DNA of 64,000 bases from Acidobacteria bacterium RIFCSPLOWO2_12_FULL_68_19 (lineage in GTDB: Bacteria > Acidobacteriota > Vicinamibacteria > Vicinamibacterales > UBA2999): NCBI GenBank assembly GCA_001767525.1, contig MELF01000039.1:55825-119824 (forward strand), in the 5' to 3' direction. Position 1 is the stretch's first letter. Every line of letters begins with the position of its first letter. Shown here in pieces: positions 24,997 through 34,207 of the stretch. The position numbers were made by a program, and so were the translations under genes. Below the pieces are notes generated by a model. The model ran no database searches. It was given only the letters and a program-made list of their open reading frames with translations, and had not been told where the DNA came from.

Positions 24997-26093
24997 TTCA
25001 CGACTGGCTGACCGGCATGCGTGGGGGCGAGCGGGTGCTCGAGGCGCTCTGCGAACTCTATCCCGACGCCGACGTGTTCACGCTCTACCACCGGCTTGGA
25101 TCGGTGTCGTCCACCATCGAGCGCCATCGGATCACGCGTTCCTTCATCCAGCGCCTCCCCGGCGCCGACGCGCACTACCGGCAGTACCTCCCACTCTTCC
25201 CGCTGGCGATCGAGCGGTTCAATCTGGCCCCGTACGATCTCGTGATCAGCTCGAGCCACTGCGCCGCCAAGGCGGTCGTGCCGCCGGGAGGCGCGCGGCA
25301 CCTCTGCTACTGCCACTCGCCGATGCGGTATGCCTGGGATCAGTTCGACGCGTATTTCGGCCCGTCGAGGGTCGGCTACGTGGCGAGCCGCTGGTTCTAC
25401 CGTCCCGTCCTCGCGCGGCTGGCGCGCTGGGACGCGGCGACCTCTTCGCGGGTGGATCGGTTCATCGCCAATTCCGCACACGTTGCGGCGCGGATCAACC
25501 GATACTATAATCGCGTGGCCACGGTCGTATACCCTCCGGTCGACACGGTCTTCTTCCACCCCGCCGACGTCTCGCCAGGCAGCCATTTCCTGGTCGTGTC
25601 GGCGCTCGTGCCGTACAAGCGAATCGACCTGGCGATCGAGGCGTGCGCCCGCGCCGGCGCCCGTCTGCGGATCGTGGGGGACGGGCCGGATCGGCGGCGG
25701 CTCGAAGCGCGCGCAGGTCCGCTCGTGGAGTTCCTCGGCCGGCTGAGCGACGAGGCGGTGCGGGAGGAGTATCGGCGTGCCCTCGCCGTCCTGTTGCCGG
25801 GAGAAGAAGACTTCGGTATCGTGCCGATCGAGGCCCACGCGTGCGGCCGGCCCGTGGTGGCGCTCGCCCGAGGCGGCGCCCTCGAGACGGTGATCGACGG
25901 CGAGAACGGCGTGCTCGTCGCCGAGCCGGAGGCCGGCGCCCTCGCCGCGGCGCTCGAGCGGGCCTCGCGCCTGCGCTTCGACCCGGCGCGCATCCGCGCC
26001 GGCGCCGCCCGGTTCGCCCGGGAGCGGCACGTCGAACGGCTGCGCGGGGTCATCGAAGAAACAGTGGCGGCGCCGGCCGGAACACGATGGTAA
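24981..26093 (+). CDS. GT4-family glycosyltransferase
   Basis: 370 residues from the ATG inside the end of the previous gene; the 641-residue ORF-track form is a frame artefact. MRTALIHDWLTGMRGGERVLEAL begins the N-terminal domain, with CYCHSPMRYAWDQFDAYF, a motif of this mannosyltransferase-like branch. The C-terminal domain contains FLVVSALVPYKRIDLAIEA and LLPGEEDFGIVPIEAHACGRPVVA (EX7E). It overlaps the downstream sugar-phosphate transferase by 7 bp. Confidence 0.92.
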   Translation: MRTALIHDWLTGMRGGERVLEALCELYPDADVFTLYHRLGSVSSTIERHRITRSFIQRLPGADAHYRQYLPLFPLAIERFNLAPYDLVISSSHCAAKAVVPPGGARHLCYCHSPMRYAWDQFDAYFGPSRVGYVASRWFYRPVLARLARWDAATSSRVDRFIANSAHVAARINRYYNRVATVVYPPVDTVFFHPADVSPGSHFLVVSALVPYKRIDLAIEACARAGARLRIVGDGPDRRRLEARAGPLVEFLGRLSDEAVREEYRRALAVLLPGEEDFGIVPIEAHACGRPVVALARGGALETVIDGENGVLVAEPEAGALAAALERASRLRFDPARIRAGAARFARERHVERLRGVIEETVAAPAGTRW

Positions 26094-27529
26094 GACGCTA
26101 CAACCGTCTGCTCGTCGCCTTCTACGTCACCTCGGACGCCGTTCTGGCGATGTGGGCGTTCGTGCTGGCGTATGGGATTCGCTTCGAGAGCGGCCTGGTT
26201 CCCGTCCGGTACGGCTATCCTCCGTTCGAACAGTACCTGAACGTCCTCCCGTTCATCGCGGTGCTCACGCCGCTGGCATTCCAGCTCCAGGGGGTCTACC
26301 GCCTGCGCCGGGGCCGTTCGCGCGTGGATGACTTCTTCGCGGTTCTCGTCGGCAGCATCGTCGCGGTGGTCCTTGGCGTGATCTGCACCTTGTACGTGCA
26401 GGCGTACTACGCGTCGGAAGAGACCCGGGTGCGCGGCGCCTATCAGGTCTCGCAGGTCGTCTGGGCGCTCTTCCTCGCTCTCAACGTCTTCTTCACCTAC
26501 AGCTCGCGCGAGGCGGTCCGGGAACTGCTCGAGCGCCGGTGGCGCGCCGGCATCGGCTTGAAGCGGATCCTGATCGCCGGCGCCGGCGATCTCGGTCGCA
26601 TGGTCGCCGATCGGATCCTGCAGCACCGCGAGCTCGGATACCAGGTGGTGGGGTTCGTCGACGACCGCGCCGGCGGCGACCACATCGGGTACCGCGGCCT
26701 GCCGCTCCTCGGCACGCTCCGCGAGACCGGCGAGATCGCCCAGCGCGAGCGCGTCGATCACCTGTACGTCGCGTTGCCCCTGGAAGAGCACTCCAAGCTC
26801 CTGGATCTCGTCGAAGTCACGAGCCGCGAGTGCCTCGACGTCAAGGTGGTGCCGGACCTGCTGCAGTTCATCGCGCTCCGGGCCCGCCTGGAGGACCTCG
26901 ACGGGCTGCCGATCATCAACATCAACGACGTCCCGCTGCAGGGCGTGAATGCGTGGATCAAGCGAACGATCGACGTCACGCTGTCGGTCGTGGCCCTCCT
27001 CGTCCTTGCGGTCCCCTTCGCCATCATCGCAGCGCTCGTCCGGCTGACCTCGCCCGGCGCGGTGTTCTACCGGCAGGAGCGGATGGGACTCGACGGCAAG
27101 GCGTTCACGGTCTACAAGTTCCGGTCGATGCACCTGGGCGCCGAGGACGGCACCGGCCCGATCTGGGCGCGCGACGACGACCCTCGAACCACACGGGTCG
27201 GCCGGTGGCTGCGCCGGCTCGACCTGGATGAGCTGCCGCAGTTCTGGAACGTGCTCAGGGGCGACATGTCGATCGTCGGTCCGCGACCCGAGCGTCCCTA
27301 CTTCGTCGAGCAGTTCAAGCACCGCATCCCGCAGTACATGCTCCGCCACAAGGTCAAAGCGGGCATCACCGGCTGGGCGCAGGTCAACGGCTGGCGCGGC
27401 AACACGTCCCTCGAGAAACGCATCGAATACGACTTGTACTACATCGAGAATTGGTCCGTGGCGCTCGACCTGAAGATCATGTGGCTCACGCTCGTGCGAG
27501 GACTCTTCCAGCGCGGCGTTGCATACTGA
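26087..27529 (+). CDS. undecaprenyl-phosphate sugar phosphotransferase (WbaP/CpsE type)
   Basis: 480 residues. Four N-terminal membrane helices (about 10-130) are followed by a CoA-binding/Rossmann-like domain (LIAGAGDLGRMVADRIL, near 162) and, after a fifth helix near 300, the bacterial sugar transferase domain: SPGAVFYRQERMGLDGKAF, VYKFRSMHLGAED, RLDLDELPQFWNVLRGDMSIVGPRPE and GITGWAQVNGWRG. Such enzymes place the first sugar-1-phosphate, usually glucose or galactose, on undecaprenyl phosphate, so this gene defines the locus as lipid-linked polysaccharide synthesis. Confidence 0.94.
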   Translation: MVRRYNRLLVAFYVTSDAVLAMWAFVLAYGIRFESGLVPVRYGYPPFEQYLNVLPFIAVLTPLAFQLQGVYRLRRGRSRVDDFFAVLVGSIVAVVLGVICTLYVQAYYASEETRVRGAYQVSQVVWALFLALNVFFTYSSREAVRELLERRWRAGIGLKRILIAGAGDLGRMVADRILQHRELGYQVVGFVDDRAGGDHIGYRGLPLLGTLRETGEIAQRERVDHLYVALPLEEHSKLLDLVEVTSRECLDVKVVPDLLQFIALRARLEDLDGLPIININDVPLQGVNAWIKRTIDVTLSVVALLVLAVPFAIIAALVRLTSPGAVFYRQERMGLDGKAFTVYKFRSMHLGAEDGTGPIWARDDDPRTTRVGRWLRRLDLDELPQFWNVLRGDMSIVGPRPERPYFVEQFKHRIPQYMLRHKVKAGITGWAQVNGWRGNTSLEKRIEYDLYYIENWSVALDLKIMWLTLVRGLFQRGVAY

Positions 27530-27553
27530 CGCATCCTCCCTGCCTCCTGACTC

Positions 27554-28486
27554 ATGCGAATCGTCATTACCGGCGCCGCCGGCTTCATCGGGTCCCATCT
27601 CGCCGATGCCCTTCTCGAACGCGACCACGTGGTCGTCGGGATCGACAACCTCATCACCGGGGATCTGGCCAACATCCGGCACCTGCACGAGGGCGCGTTC
27701 CAGCTCATCGAGCACGACGTCACCCGCCACATCCGCGTGGACGGCGCCGTGGACGCCGTCTTCCATTGGGCGAGCCCGGCGAGTCCGATCGACTATCTCA
27801 AGCTGCCGATTCAGACGCTCAAGGTAGGCTCTCTCGGCACGCACAACGCGCTCGGCCTCGCGCTCGCCAAACGCGCTCGCTTCGTGCTGGCGTCCACATC
27901 CGAGGTGTACGGCGACCCGCTCGAGCACCCGCAGAAGGAGACCTACTGGGGGAACGTCAACCCGATCGGTCCGCGGGGCGTCTACGACGAGGCGAAGCGC
28001 TTCGCCGAAGCGATCACGCTCGCCTATCACCGCCACCACGGCCTCGACACGCGGATCGTCCGCATCTTCAACACCTACGGGCCGCGGATGCGCCTCCGCG
28101 ACGGCCGGGCGGTTCCCGCCTTCATGACCCAGGCGCTCCGCCACGAGGACGTCACCGTCTTCGGGGACGGCACGCAGACGCGCAGCTTCTGCTACGTCTC
28201 CGATCTGGTCGACGGCGTCCTCAGACTGATGGACGCGGACACGCGGGAGCCGGTGAACATCGGCAATCCCTATGAAGTGACGATCGAGCAGATCGCCCGA
28301 ACGATCATCCGCCTCGTCGGCTCGCACAGCCGCATCGTGTATCAGCCGCTTCCCGTCGACGACCCGAAGCAGCGCCGTCCCGACATCACACGCGCGCGGG
28401 CGCTGCTCGGCTGGGAGCCACAGGTCGGGCTCGAGGAAGGGCTGCTGAAGACCGTCGAGTATTTCAAGCGAAAGCTGGCGATCTAG
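27554..28486 (+). CDS. UDP-glucuronate decarboxylase (UDP-xylose synthase)
   Basis: 310 residues of extended SDR type. [21 protein letters not shown] binds NAD; the UXS-specific set is present: [54 protein letters not shown] (catalytic YxxxK with its arginine) and [10 protein letters not shown]. It converts UDP-glucuronate to UDP-xylose. Its substrate is made by the divergent ugd gene. It starts 24 nt after the sugar transferase stop and ends the rightward operon. Confidence 0.92.
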   Translation: MRIVITGAAGFIGSHLADALLERDHVVVGIDNLITGDLANIRHLHEGAFQLIEHDVTRHIRVDGAVDAVFHWASPASPIDYLKLPIQTLKVGSLGTHNALGLALAKRARFVLASTSEVYGDPLEHPQKETYWGNVNPIGPRGVYDEAKRFAEAITLAYHRHHGLDTRIVRIFNTYGPRMRLRDGRAVPAFMTQALRHEDVTVFGDGTQTRSFCYVSDLVDGVLRLMDADTREPVNIGNPYEVTIEQIARTIIRLVGSHSRIVYQPLPVDDPKQRRPDITRARALLGWEPQVGLEEGLLKTVEYFKRKLAI

Positions 28487-28516
28487 CCGGGCCTGGCGGC
28501 GAGGGGCGCTGTCCCG

Positions 28517-29077
28517 TTACTCCGCCGGCTCGTTGATCAGCCGCCGCAGCCTGATGAAGTAGTCGATTCCAGAGATGAGCGTCAGCGCGAGCGAGGCCCA
28601 GAGGAAGATATCGACGACGAGCGCCTGTTCGCGGCGGTAGTTGTAGTACATGATCACCACGCTGGTCACGATGTAGGTCGCGGTGGCGAGCTTGCCCCAT
28701 ATCGAGGGCCTGAAGGTCCGCGGCCCGATCGCCAGGCTGACGATCGCCACGACACCGACGATCGCCGTGTCGCGGCTGATCACGAACACGGTCAGCCACA
28801 GTGGGACGTGGTTGGTCAACGGAACGGCCGGCAGTGTCAGCACCACGAACGTGGTGACCAGGAGGAGCTTGTCGGCCATCGGGTCGAGCCACGCCCCGAG
28901 CGCCGTGCGCTGCCCGGTCCGCCGCGCGATGAGGCCATCGAGCGCGTCGGTCGTCCCGGCGGCCAGAAACGTCACGAGCGCCCAGCCGAGATAGCCGTAG
29001 ACGACCAGCAGCACGAAGGCCGGGATCAGCATGATCCGCAAGATCGTGAGCTGGTTGGCCAGCGTGAGACGGCCCAC
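28517..29077 (-). CDS. pgsA: CDP-diacylglycerol-glycerol-3-phosphate 3-phosphatidyltransferase
   Basis: 186 residues with about five membrane helices. The CDP-alcohol phosphotransferase motif reads DALDGLIARRTGQRTALGAWLDPMADKLLL (D-G-x2-A-R-x8-G-x3-D-x3-D), starting near residue 43, and the N-terminus LANQLTILRIMLIPAFV is typical of PgsA. It makes phosphatidylglycerol phosphate. GTG start. It converges on the UDP-xylose synthase gene with 30 bp between, and follows the TPR lipoprotein gene by 6 bp. Confidence 0.93.
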   Translation of the reverse strand: MGRLTLANQLTILRIMLIPAFVLLVVYGYLGWALVTFLAAGTTDALDGLIARRTGQRTALGAWLDPMADKLLLVTTFVVLTLPAVPLTNHVPLWLTVFVISRDTAIVGVVAIVSLAIGPRTFRPSIWGKLATATYIVTSVVIMYYNYRREQALVVDIFLWASLALTLISGIDYFIRLRRLINEPAE

Positions 29078-29083
29078 GGCGGA

Positions 29084-30427
29084 CTAGGGTGCGGCGAGCG
29101 CCCGGACCCGGCCGACCACGTCTGCCGCCTCGCGGCCTGACACGGGGCGTGCGGTCTCGAACCGGTCGCCATCGACGAGTGACATGACGCCCGACGCGAC
29201 CGCCGCCGCGGCCGCCGGATAGCTCAAGTGCCCCGGCGGCATGTCGGCGATACGCGGCTTCGCGCTCAGAGAGGGCCGCAGCTCCGGGCGGCGGACCGCC
29301 AGCAACGCCACGAGACGGCTGACGGCGCCCGCCAGGTCGGCCCGCGTGACCGGCCCGTCGGGCTGGAACGTGTGGTTCGCAAACGGCTCCATCACGCCCG
29401 CCCGCGCCACCTGCGTGATCCAGGACGCCGCCCAGTGGCCGCCGACGTCGGTCATCACGACCTCCTGCGCCGGCGCTTCCCGAATCGTTTCTTCGAGCCG
29501 CACGCCAAGCAGCGCGGCGAGCTCGCCCCGGGCGATCCTCGCGGCCGCCTCGATTGCGCGGAACTGGGCCGGGAGCCGCGCCTCACGGACGCGTGCGGCC
29601 ACCTCGGCAATCCGCGCCCCGAGCTCCGCGGCTGGCTCAACGGAGAAGGCACGGCGATACGCCGCTTCGGCGCCCGAAAAGTCGCGCTGCATTTCGAGCA
29701 GCTCGCCAATCTGCACGAGCGACGAGGCATCGGTCGGGTCCAGCTCGGCCGCCCGGCGGAAATGCGAGAGGGCGGCGCTCGCCTCGCCCCGGCGCCGCGC
29801 CGTCTGGCCGCGCTCGCGATAGAGGAAGGCGCTCTCTGGCGACGCACCGAGCGCCTGCGCGTAGGCGCGGTCGGCCTCGTCCAGACGGCCCGCAGCGGCG
29901 GCCGCCCGCGCCGCCTCGATGACCTCCTGCAGACCACGGAAGCGCAGCACGTCCACGCGCCGGCGAACGTCGGCCAGCGCAGGCTCGACGGCGAGGGCCG
30001 CCTCGAGCGCCTTCAGGGCCTCGGCCTCACGCTGCATCGCGAGCAGCGTCTGACCTCGGCCGACCAGCGCCGGCACATAGGCCGGCGCCGCCTGGACAAC
30101 CGCGTCGAAGGCGGCGAGCGCCTCGGTCAGCGCCTGCCGCGCCAGGGCGACATAGCCGCTCCCGGCCCGAGCGGGATAGAGTCCCGGGCTGCCCTTCAAC
30201 GCGGCGACGAACTCGCGTTCGGCGCCGGCGAGATCGTCATTCTGCAGGAAGCGCCATCCCTCATCGACGCGCAGGGCCTGACGGGTCGAGGCCAATTCAC
30301 GCGGCACCGCCGGGTAGATGAAATCGGGGTACGTGAGCACGGTCGGCAGGGGCGGAGCCGTTCTGGTGGCGCACGCCGCCGCCAGCATCGTCACGGCGAC
30401 CGCCAGTGTCAGACGCCTACCGCCCAT
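29084..30427 (-). CDS. lipoprotein with TPR repeats and a C-terminal SLH-like domain
   Basis: 447 residues from ATG (GGAGGAAGG lies 5 nt upstream). The signal peptide ends in the lipobox LAAAC with the cysteine near residue 19. TPR-like helix pairs run from about 55 to 290 (AEREFVAALKGSPGLYPARAG, ALSHFRRAAELDPTDASSLV, AEAAYRRAFSVEPAAELG). The final 120 residues look like S-layer-homology motifs (GHWAASWITQVARAGVMEPF, FQPDGPVTRADLAGAVSRLV). It probably sits on the periplasmic face of a membrane and scaffolds envelope partners. It overlaps hflX by 11 bp. Confidence 0.82.
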   Translation of the reverse strand: MGGRRLTLAVAVTMLAAACATRTAPPLPTVLTYPDFIYPAVPRELASTRQALRVDEGWRFLQNDDLAGAEREFVAALKGSPGLYPARAGSGYVALARQALTEALAAFDAVVQAAPAYVPALVGRGQTLLAMQREAEALKALEAALAVEPALADVRRRVDVLRFRGLQEVIEAARAAAAAGRLDEADRAYAQALGASPESAFLYRERGQTARRRGEASAALSHFRRAAELDPTDASSLVQIGELLEMQRDFSGAEAAYRRAFSVEPAAELGARIAEVAARVREARLPAQFRAIEAAARIARGELAALLGVRLEETIREAPAQEVVMTDVGGHWAASWITQVARAGVMEPFANHTFQPDGPVTRADLAGAVSRLVALLAVRRPELRPSLSAKPRIADMPPGHLSYPAAAAAVASGVMSLVDGDRFETARPVSGREAADVVGRVRALAAP

Positions 30428-31742
30428 CAACACCTTCCTCCGCCGGCGTCGGGGTCGTCAGTCGCGCGATGTAGCGCCGGGGGACGTCCGCCTCGATCAC
30501 GACGCGACCGTTCGCGGCGACGTGGCTCACGACGCGCGCCACCCGGTAGAGCCGCGCGATCTGATCGCGATCGAACGCGTTGTCGCCGTCGAAGGCGATC
30601 GTGATTCGCCGGGTGTCGAGCGCCAGCCTGGACGCCACCATCTGGACGAGCTCGTCGACCCCTTCGCCGGTCCTGGCCGCGACGAGCGCCGCCGCCGGGT
30701 CGCGGTCGGTAATCCGCCGACGTTCGTCCGCCGGAATCGTGTCCACCTTGTTGTAGACGTCGAGCACGGGCACCTCCGCCGCGCCCACTTCCTCCAGCAC
30801 CCGCCGTACCGCAGCGATGTGACGATCGCGCTCGGACGCGCTCGCGTCGATCACGTGCAACGCCAGATCCGCCTCCGCCACCTCTTCGAGTGTGGCACGA
30901 AACGCCGCGACCAGCGCATGCGGCAGCCGATCGATGAAGCCGACGGTGTCCGAGACGAGCAGCTCCCGGCGATCGGGCAGCCGGGCCTGGCGCAGCAGCG
31001 GGTCGAGCGTCACAAACAGCGCGTCGGAGGCCGCCGCGTGCTCGCCGGTCAGCCGATTGAAGAGCGTCGTCTTGCCGGCGTTGGTGTAGCCGACGAGCAC
31101 CACTGTCGGCACCGATCGCTTCTGACGCCGCTCCCGCAGCTGCGCGCGGCGCTGCCGGACGTGGTCGATCTCGCGCTGAATCGCCTGGATACGCGTGCGG
31201 ATGCGGCGGCGGTCGGTCTCGAGCTTCGTCTCGCCGGGCCCCCGGGTGCCGATCCCGCCGCCCAGACGGGACAGGGCCGTGCCAGCCCCCACGAGCCGCG
31301 GCAGCAGGTACCGGAGTTGCGCCAGCTCGACTTGCCATCTTCCCTCACGCGTGCGCGCGCGACGGGCGAAGATGTCGAGGATCAGCTGCGTCCGGTCGAG
31401 GACCTTGCGGTCGAGCCGCTCTTCGAGCTGCCGCAATTGCGCCGGCGTCAGCTCATTGTCGAAGATCACCACATCGACGCCCGCTTCGGCGCAGGCCGCG
31501 GCGAGCGCCGTCACCTTGCCGCTGCCGATGAAGGTGGCCGGGTCCGGTTTCGGGCGCTCCTGCAGGACTCGCAGCACGACGCGCGCGCCGGCGGCCTCTG
31601 CGAGGCCGGCCAGCTCGTCGAGGAGATGACCCGGGTCGATCCGCTCGGGCGGAGCCCCGCTGCGGCGGGCGGCGCCCGTCACCAGTCCGACGAGCGCGGC
31701 GCGTTCAGTCTTCGGCGGCGCGATGGTGTGGCGATCCGGCAC
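30417..31742 (-). CDS. hflX: ribosome-associated GTPase HflX
   Basis: 441 residues. The HflX N-terminal domain has FIGSGKVTAL and VIFDNELTPAQLRQLEE, then the glycine-rich GIGTRGPGETKLETDRRRI linker, and the GTPase domain VLVGYTNAGKTTLFNRLTG, LVSDTVGFIDRLPHALVAAF (G3) and NKVD. HflX splits stalled or stress-arrested ribosomes. An extended C-terminal domain of about 70 residues follows. The stop codon lies within the start region of the lipoprotein gene. Confidence 0.95.
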   Translation of the reverse strand: MPDRHTIAPPKTERAALVGLVTGAARRSGAPPERIDPGHLLDELAGLAEAAGARVVLRVLQERPKPDPATFIGSGKVTALAAACAEAGVDVVIFDNELTPAQLRQLEERLDRKVLDRTQLILDIFARRARTREGRWQVELAQLRYLLPRLVGAGTALSRLGGGIGTRGPGETKLETDRRRIRTRIQAIQREIDHVRQRRAQLRERRQKRSVPTVVLVGYTNAGKTTLFNRLTGEHAAASDALFVTLDPLLRQARLPDRRELLVSDTVGFIDRLPHALVAAFRATLEEVAEADLALHVIDASASERDRHIAAVRRVLEEVGAAEVPVLDVYNKVDTIPADERRRITDRDPAAALVAARTGEGVDELVQMVASRLALDTRRITIAFDGDNAFDRDQIARLYRVARVVSHVAANGRVVIEADVPRRYIARLTTPTPAEEGVDGR

Positions 31743-31780
31743 GGCAACACGCGGTCCATTACGATACCATCCGACGCCTC

Positions 31781-31918
31781 ATGCCTCCCCGGCGGCCACG
31801 GCCGCAGAAGCGCGCGCTGCCCCGCACACCGCTCCCCCGCCAAACGGGTGGCGTCCACCAGGACAAGACGAAGCGGCCGTGGAGGCGACGGAAGCACAAG
31901 GGGAAGATCGAGGAGTGA
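31781..31918 (+). CDS. small very basic protein (45 aa), candidate
   Basis: ATG at 31781 to TGA at 31916-31918, below the ORF-track limit. The product is rich in Arg, Lys and Pro, with PRQTGGVHQDKTKRP in the middle and a basic RRRKHKGK run before an acidic end. It occupies a gap between hflX and the convergent MFS gene that otherwise has no gene. TACGAT lies 15 nt upstream. I have an impression of similar short basic proteins in other bacteria, but cannot name a family. It may bind RNA or the ribosome; that is a guess from charge. Confidence 0.45.
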   Translation: MPPRRPRPQKRALPRTPLPRQTGGVHQDKTKRPWRRRKHKGKIEE

Positions 31919-31935
31919 AAGCCTACCCGTCGGGC

Positions 31936-33150
31936 TCAGCTCTCTTCGACCGCCGGTGCCGGTTCCACCGGCGGGTTCCGCTCCACCATCACACGCCGAA
32001 CCACCACGGCCAGGACGCCCAGGACGACAATGGCCGCCACGAACACACCCCGAATGCTGTGGGCGGCGAGCAGGCCCGCGAGCACCGGGCTGATCGCCAC
32101 CCCGGTCAGGGATGCGCTCGTCAGGAACCCGAACCCGGTGGCGTGCACCTCGGTCGGCAGCACCGCGCCGCCAGCGGTGTACGCCGTGGTGATCGCGGTG
32201 CCCAGGCACAGCCCGACAACAACCAGCGACGCGACGAGCAGCCACAGCGCGGCGGACACGGTGAAGACGCTCAGCGCGGCGGCTCCGGCGAGCACCGCCC
32301 ACGCGATGACGACGCGTGGGGAATGCCGTTTCAGCAACCGGCTCGAGAGCTGATTGCCGAGCGCCGTCGTGAATGCGAGGACGGAGAAGAGGACGCCCGC
32401 CACCACCGGCACCTCCTCCGCCGCGTAGCCGAGTGCGTCCATGTGGAGCGGAAGGACGGGCCCGAAGCTCCGGTCGACGAGCTGGAGGCCGAACAGCACG
32501 ACCATCACGAGCAGGAAGTTCTCGAAGGCGAGAATCGACGCGAACGGGGTGCGTTCCCGCGGCTCGTCGGTCCGCGGCTGGCGAGGCGGTTCCGCGTACA
32601 TCACCGTGATCATCACGAACGCCACGAAGTAGAACCCCGCCGCCACGTAGAACGAGTTCCGCAGGCCGAAGACGGGCGCCAGCATACCGCCGATGATCGG
32701 TCCGATGGCGGGCCCCATGCGCTGAGCCGTCTGCACCGTGCCGATGGCGAACGCCATCTTGTCGCGCGGCGCGGACAGCGCCGCCATCGACAGCGTCAGC
32801 GGCCCATAGCCGGCGAAGAACCCTTGAACGGCCCGCAGCGCAAACAGGTGCCAGGCCTTCGTCACGTACGCCATCGCCGTCATGACGACGATGAAGCTGA
32901 TGAGGGAGCGCTGCACGAGCAGCTTGTTGCCGAATCGGTCGCCGACGCGTCCCCAGAGGGGCGCCGTGAGCGCGGCGATCGCCGGCGAGACGCCGAGCGT
33001 CATGCCGGTCCAGAGCGCGATGTCGCCGACGTCGGTGACGCCCAGCTGTCGGATGTACAGCGGCAGGAACGGCATCACCAGGGTGAAACCGGTGAAGCCG
33101 ACGAAGGCGGCGGCGGTAATCGCCGTCTGATTACGCTTCCAGGAATGCAC
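31936..33150 (-). CDS. MFS multidrug-type transporter
   Basis: 404 residues with about 12 membrane helices. The A-motif-like loop between helices 2 and 3 is PLWGRVGDRFGNKLLVQRS, and helix 5 contains MGPAIGPIIGGMLAPVFGL, the antiporter-type motif C of drug:proton exporters. It is therefore probably a 12-helix drug efflux protein of the DHA1 type; no substrate can be inferred. It is followed after 18 bp by the convergent small basic ORF and preceded by glpX by 7 bp. Confidence 0.87.
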   Translation of the reverse strand: MHSWKRNQTAITAAAFVGFTGFTLVMPFLPLYIRQLGVTDVGDIALWTGMTLGVSPAIAALTAPLWGRVGDRFGNKLLVQRSLISFIVVMTAMAYVTKAWHLFALRAVQGFFAGYGPLTLSMAALSAPRDKMAFAIGTVQTAQRMGPAIGPIIGGMLAPVFGLRNSFYVAAGFYFVAFVMITVMYAEPPRQPRTDEPRERTPFASILAFENFLLVMVVLFGLQLVDRSFGPVLPLHMDALGYAAEEVPVVAGVLFSVLAFTTALGNQLSSRLLKRHSPRVVIAWAVLAGAAALSVFTVSAALWLLVASLVVVGLCLGTAITTAYTAGGAVLPTEVHATGFGFLTSASLTGVAISPVLAGLLAAHSIRGVFVAAIVVLGVLAVVVRRVMVERNPPVEPAPAVEES

Positions 33151-33157
33151 CCAGAGC

Positions 33158-34207
33158 CTAGAACCGGATCTTGATGTTCTTGGACGTGTCGACCTGGATG
33201 CTGTCGATGAACCGGATCATGTGCGGGTGCGTCTGCATCACGAGCGACATCGTCCTCGTGCCGTTTCCGAAGAAGCGCACGCCGCGCATCAGCGTGCCGT
33301 CGGTGACTCCGGTGGCGGCAAAGATGATGCGCTCACCCGAGGCGAGATCCTTCGCCCGGTAGACCTTCTTCAAGTCCGCGATCCCCATGGCCCGGCACCG
33401 CTCCTCGTCCTCCGGCTTGCTGACGACGAGCCGCGCGAGGATCTCCCCGTTCAGGCAGCGCATGGCGGCGGCCGTGAGCACCCCCTCGGGCGCGCCCCCG
33501 ATCCCCATCACCGCGTGCACGCCGCTGCCAACGACGGCGGCGGCAATCCCCGCCGACAGATCGCCGTCGCCGATCAGCCGGATGCGGGCGCCGGTGGCGC
33601 GGATGTCGTCGATGAGCTGCGTGTGCCGCGGCCGATCGAGGACGATGACGACGAGGTCTTCGACCCGCCGGCCGAGCGCCTGCGCGATGGCGCGCAGGTT
33701 GAAACGAACGGGAGCGTCGAGGTCGACCACATCCTTCGAACTGGGGCCGACGACCAGCTTCTCCATATAGAGGTCGGGCGCGTGCAGCAGGCCGCCGCGC
33801 TCCGAGGCCGCCAGCACCGCGATCGCGTTGGACGCCCCGGTGGCGCAGAGGTTCGTCCCCTCGAGGGGGTCAACGGCGATGTCCACGTGCGGACACACGC
33901 GGCCGTTCGACGCCTTGCAGGCCGCGCCGACCTTTTCGCCGATGTAGAGCATCGGCGCCTCGTCGCGCTCCCCTTCGCCAATCACGATCGTGCCGTCGAT
34001 CGGCACCGAGTCGAGCTCGTGGCGCATCGCTTCCACCGCCACCTGGTCCGACTTGTGCCGATCGCCCTGCCCCATCGTCTGCGCGCAGGCGATCGCCGCC
34101 TGTTCGACGACGCGCAGGAAATCGAGCGACAGATCGGAATCCATGAAGCGGACATGGTTCGCCTCGGTCTGTATCACGTCGGAATCGGCCGCTCGCATGA
34201 CCGTCAT
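33158..34207 (-). CDS. glpX: class II fructose-1,6-bisphosphatase
   Basis: 349 residues from ATG ([10 protein letters not shown]); the start overlaps the acyl-CoA dehydrogenase stop by 4 bp. Lithium-sensitive phosphatase marks are [21 protein letters not shown] near residue 87 and [17 protein letters not shown] near 118 (metal-binding D and E), with [15 protein letters not shown] and [19 protein letters not shown] typical of GlpX. It acts in gluconeogenesis. The 733-residue ORF-track entry merges the gene with an open antisense-like frame upstream. Confidence 0.95.
   Translation of the reverse strand: MTVMRAADSDVIQTEANHVRFMDSDLSLDFLRVVEQAAIACAQTMGQGDRHKSDQVAVEAMRHELDSVPIDGTIVIGEGERDEAPMLYIGEKVGAACKASNGRVCPHVDIAVDPLEGTNLCATGASNAIAVLAASERGGLLHAPDLYMEKLVVGPSSKDVVDLDAPVRFNLRAIAQALGRRVEDLVVIVLDRPRHTQLIDDIRATGARIRLIGDGDLSAGIAAAVVGSGVHAVMGIGGAPEGVLTAAAMRCLNGEILARLVVSKPEDEERCRAMGIADLKKVYRAKDLASGERIIFAATGVTDGTLMRGVRFFGNGTRTMSLVMQTHPHMIRFIDSIQVDTSKNIKIRF

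Noticed and set aside
25505-28327. 940-residue minus-strand ORF over the sugar transferase and UXS genes
   Set aside because: Antisense of genes with clear family motifs; composition typical of a shadow frame.
31781-31918. Assignment of the small basic ORF to ArfA-type ribosome rescue factors
   Set aside because: Only overall charge and a KHKG run are shared; no reliable motif match.
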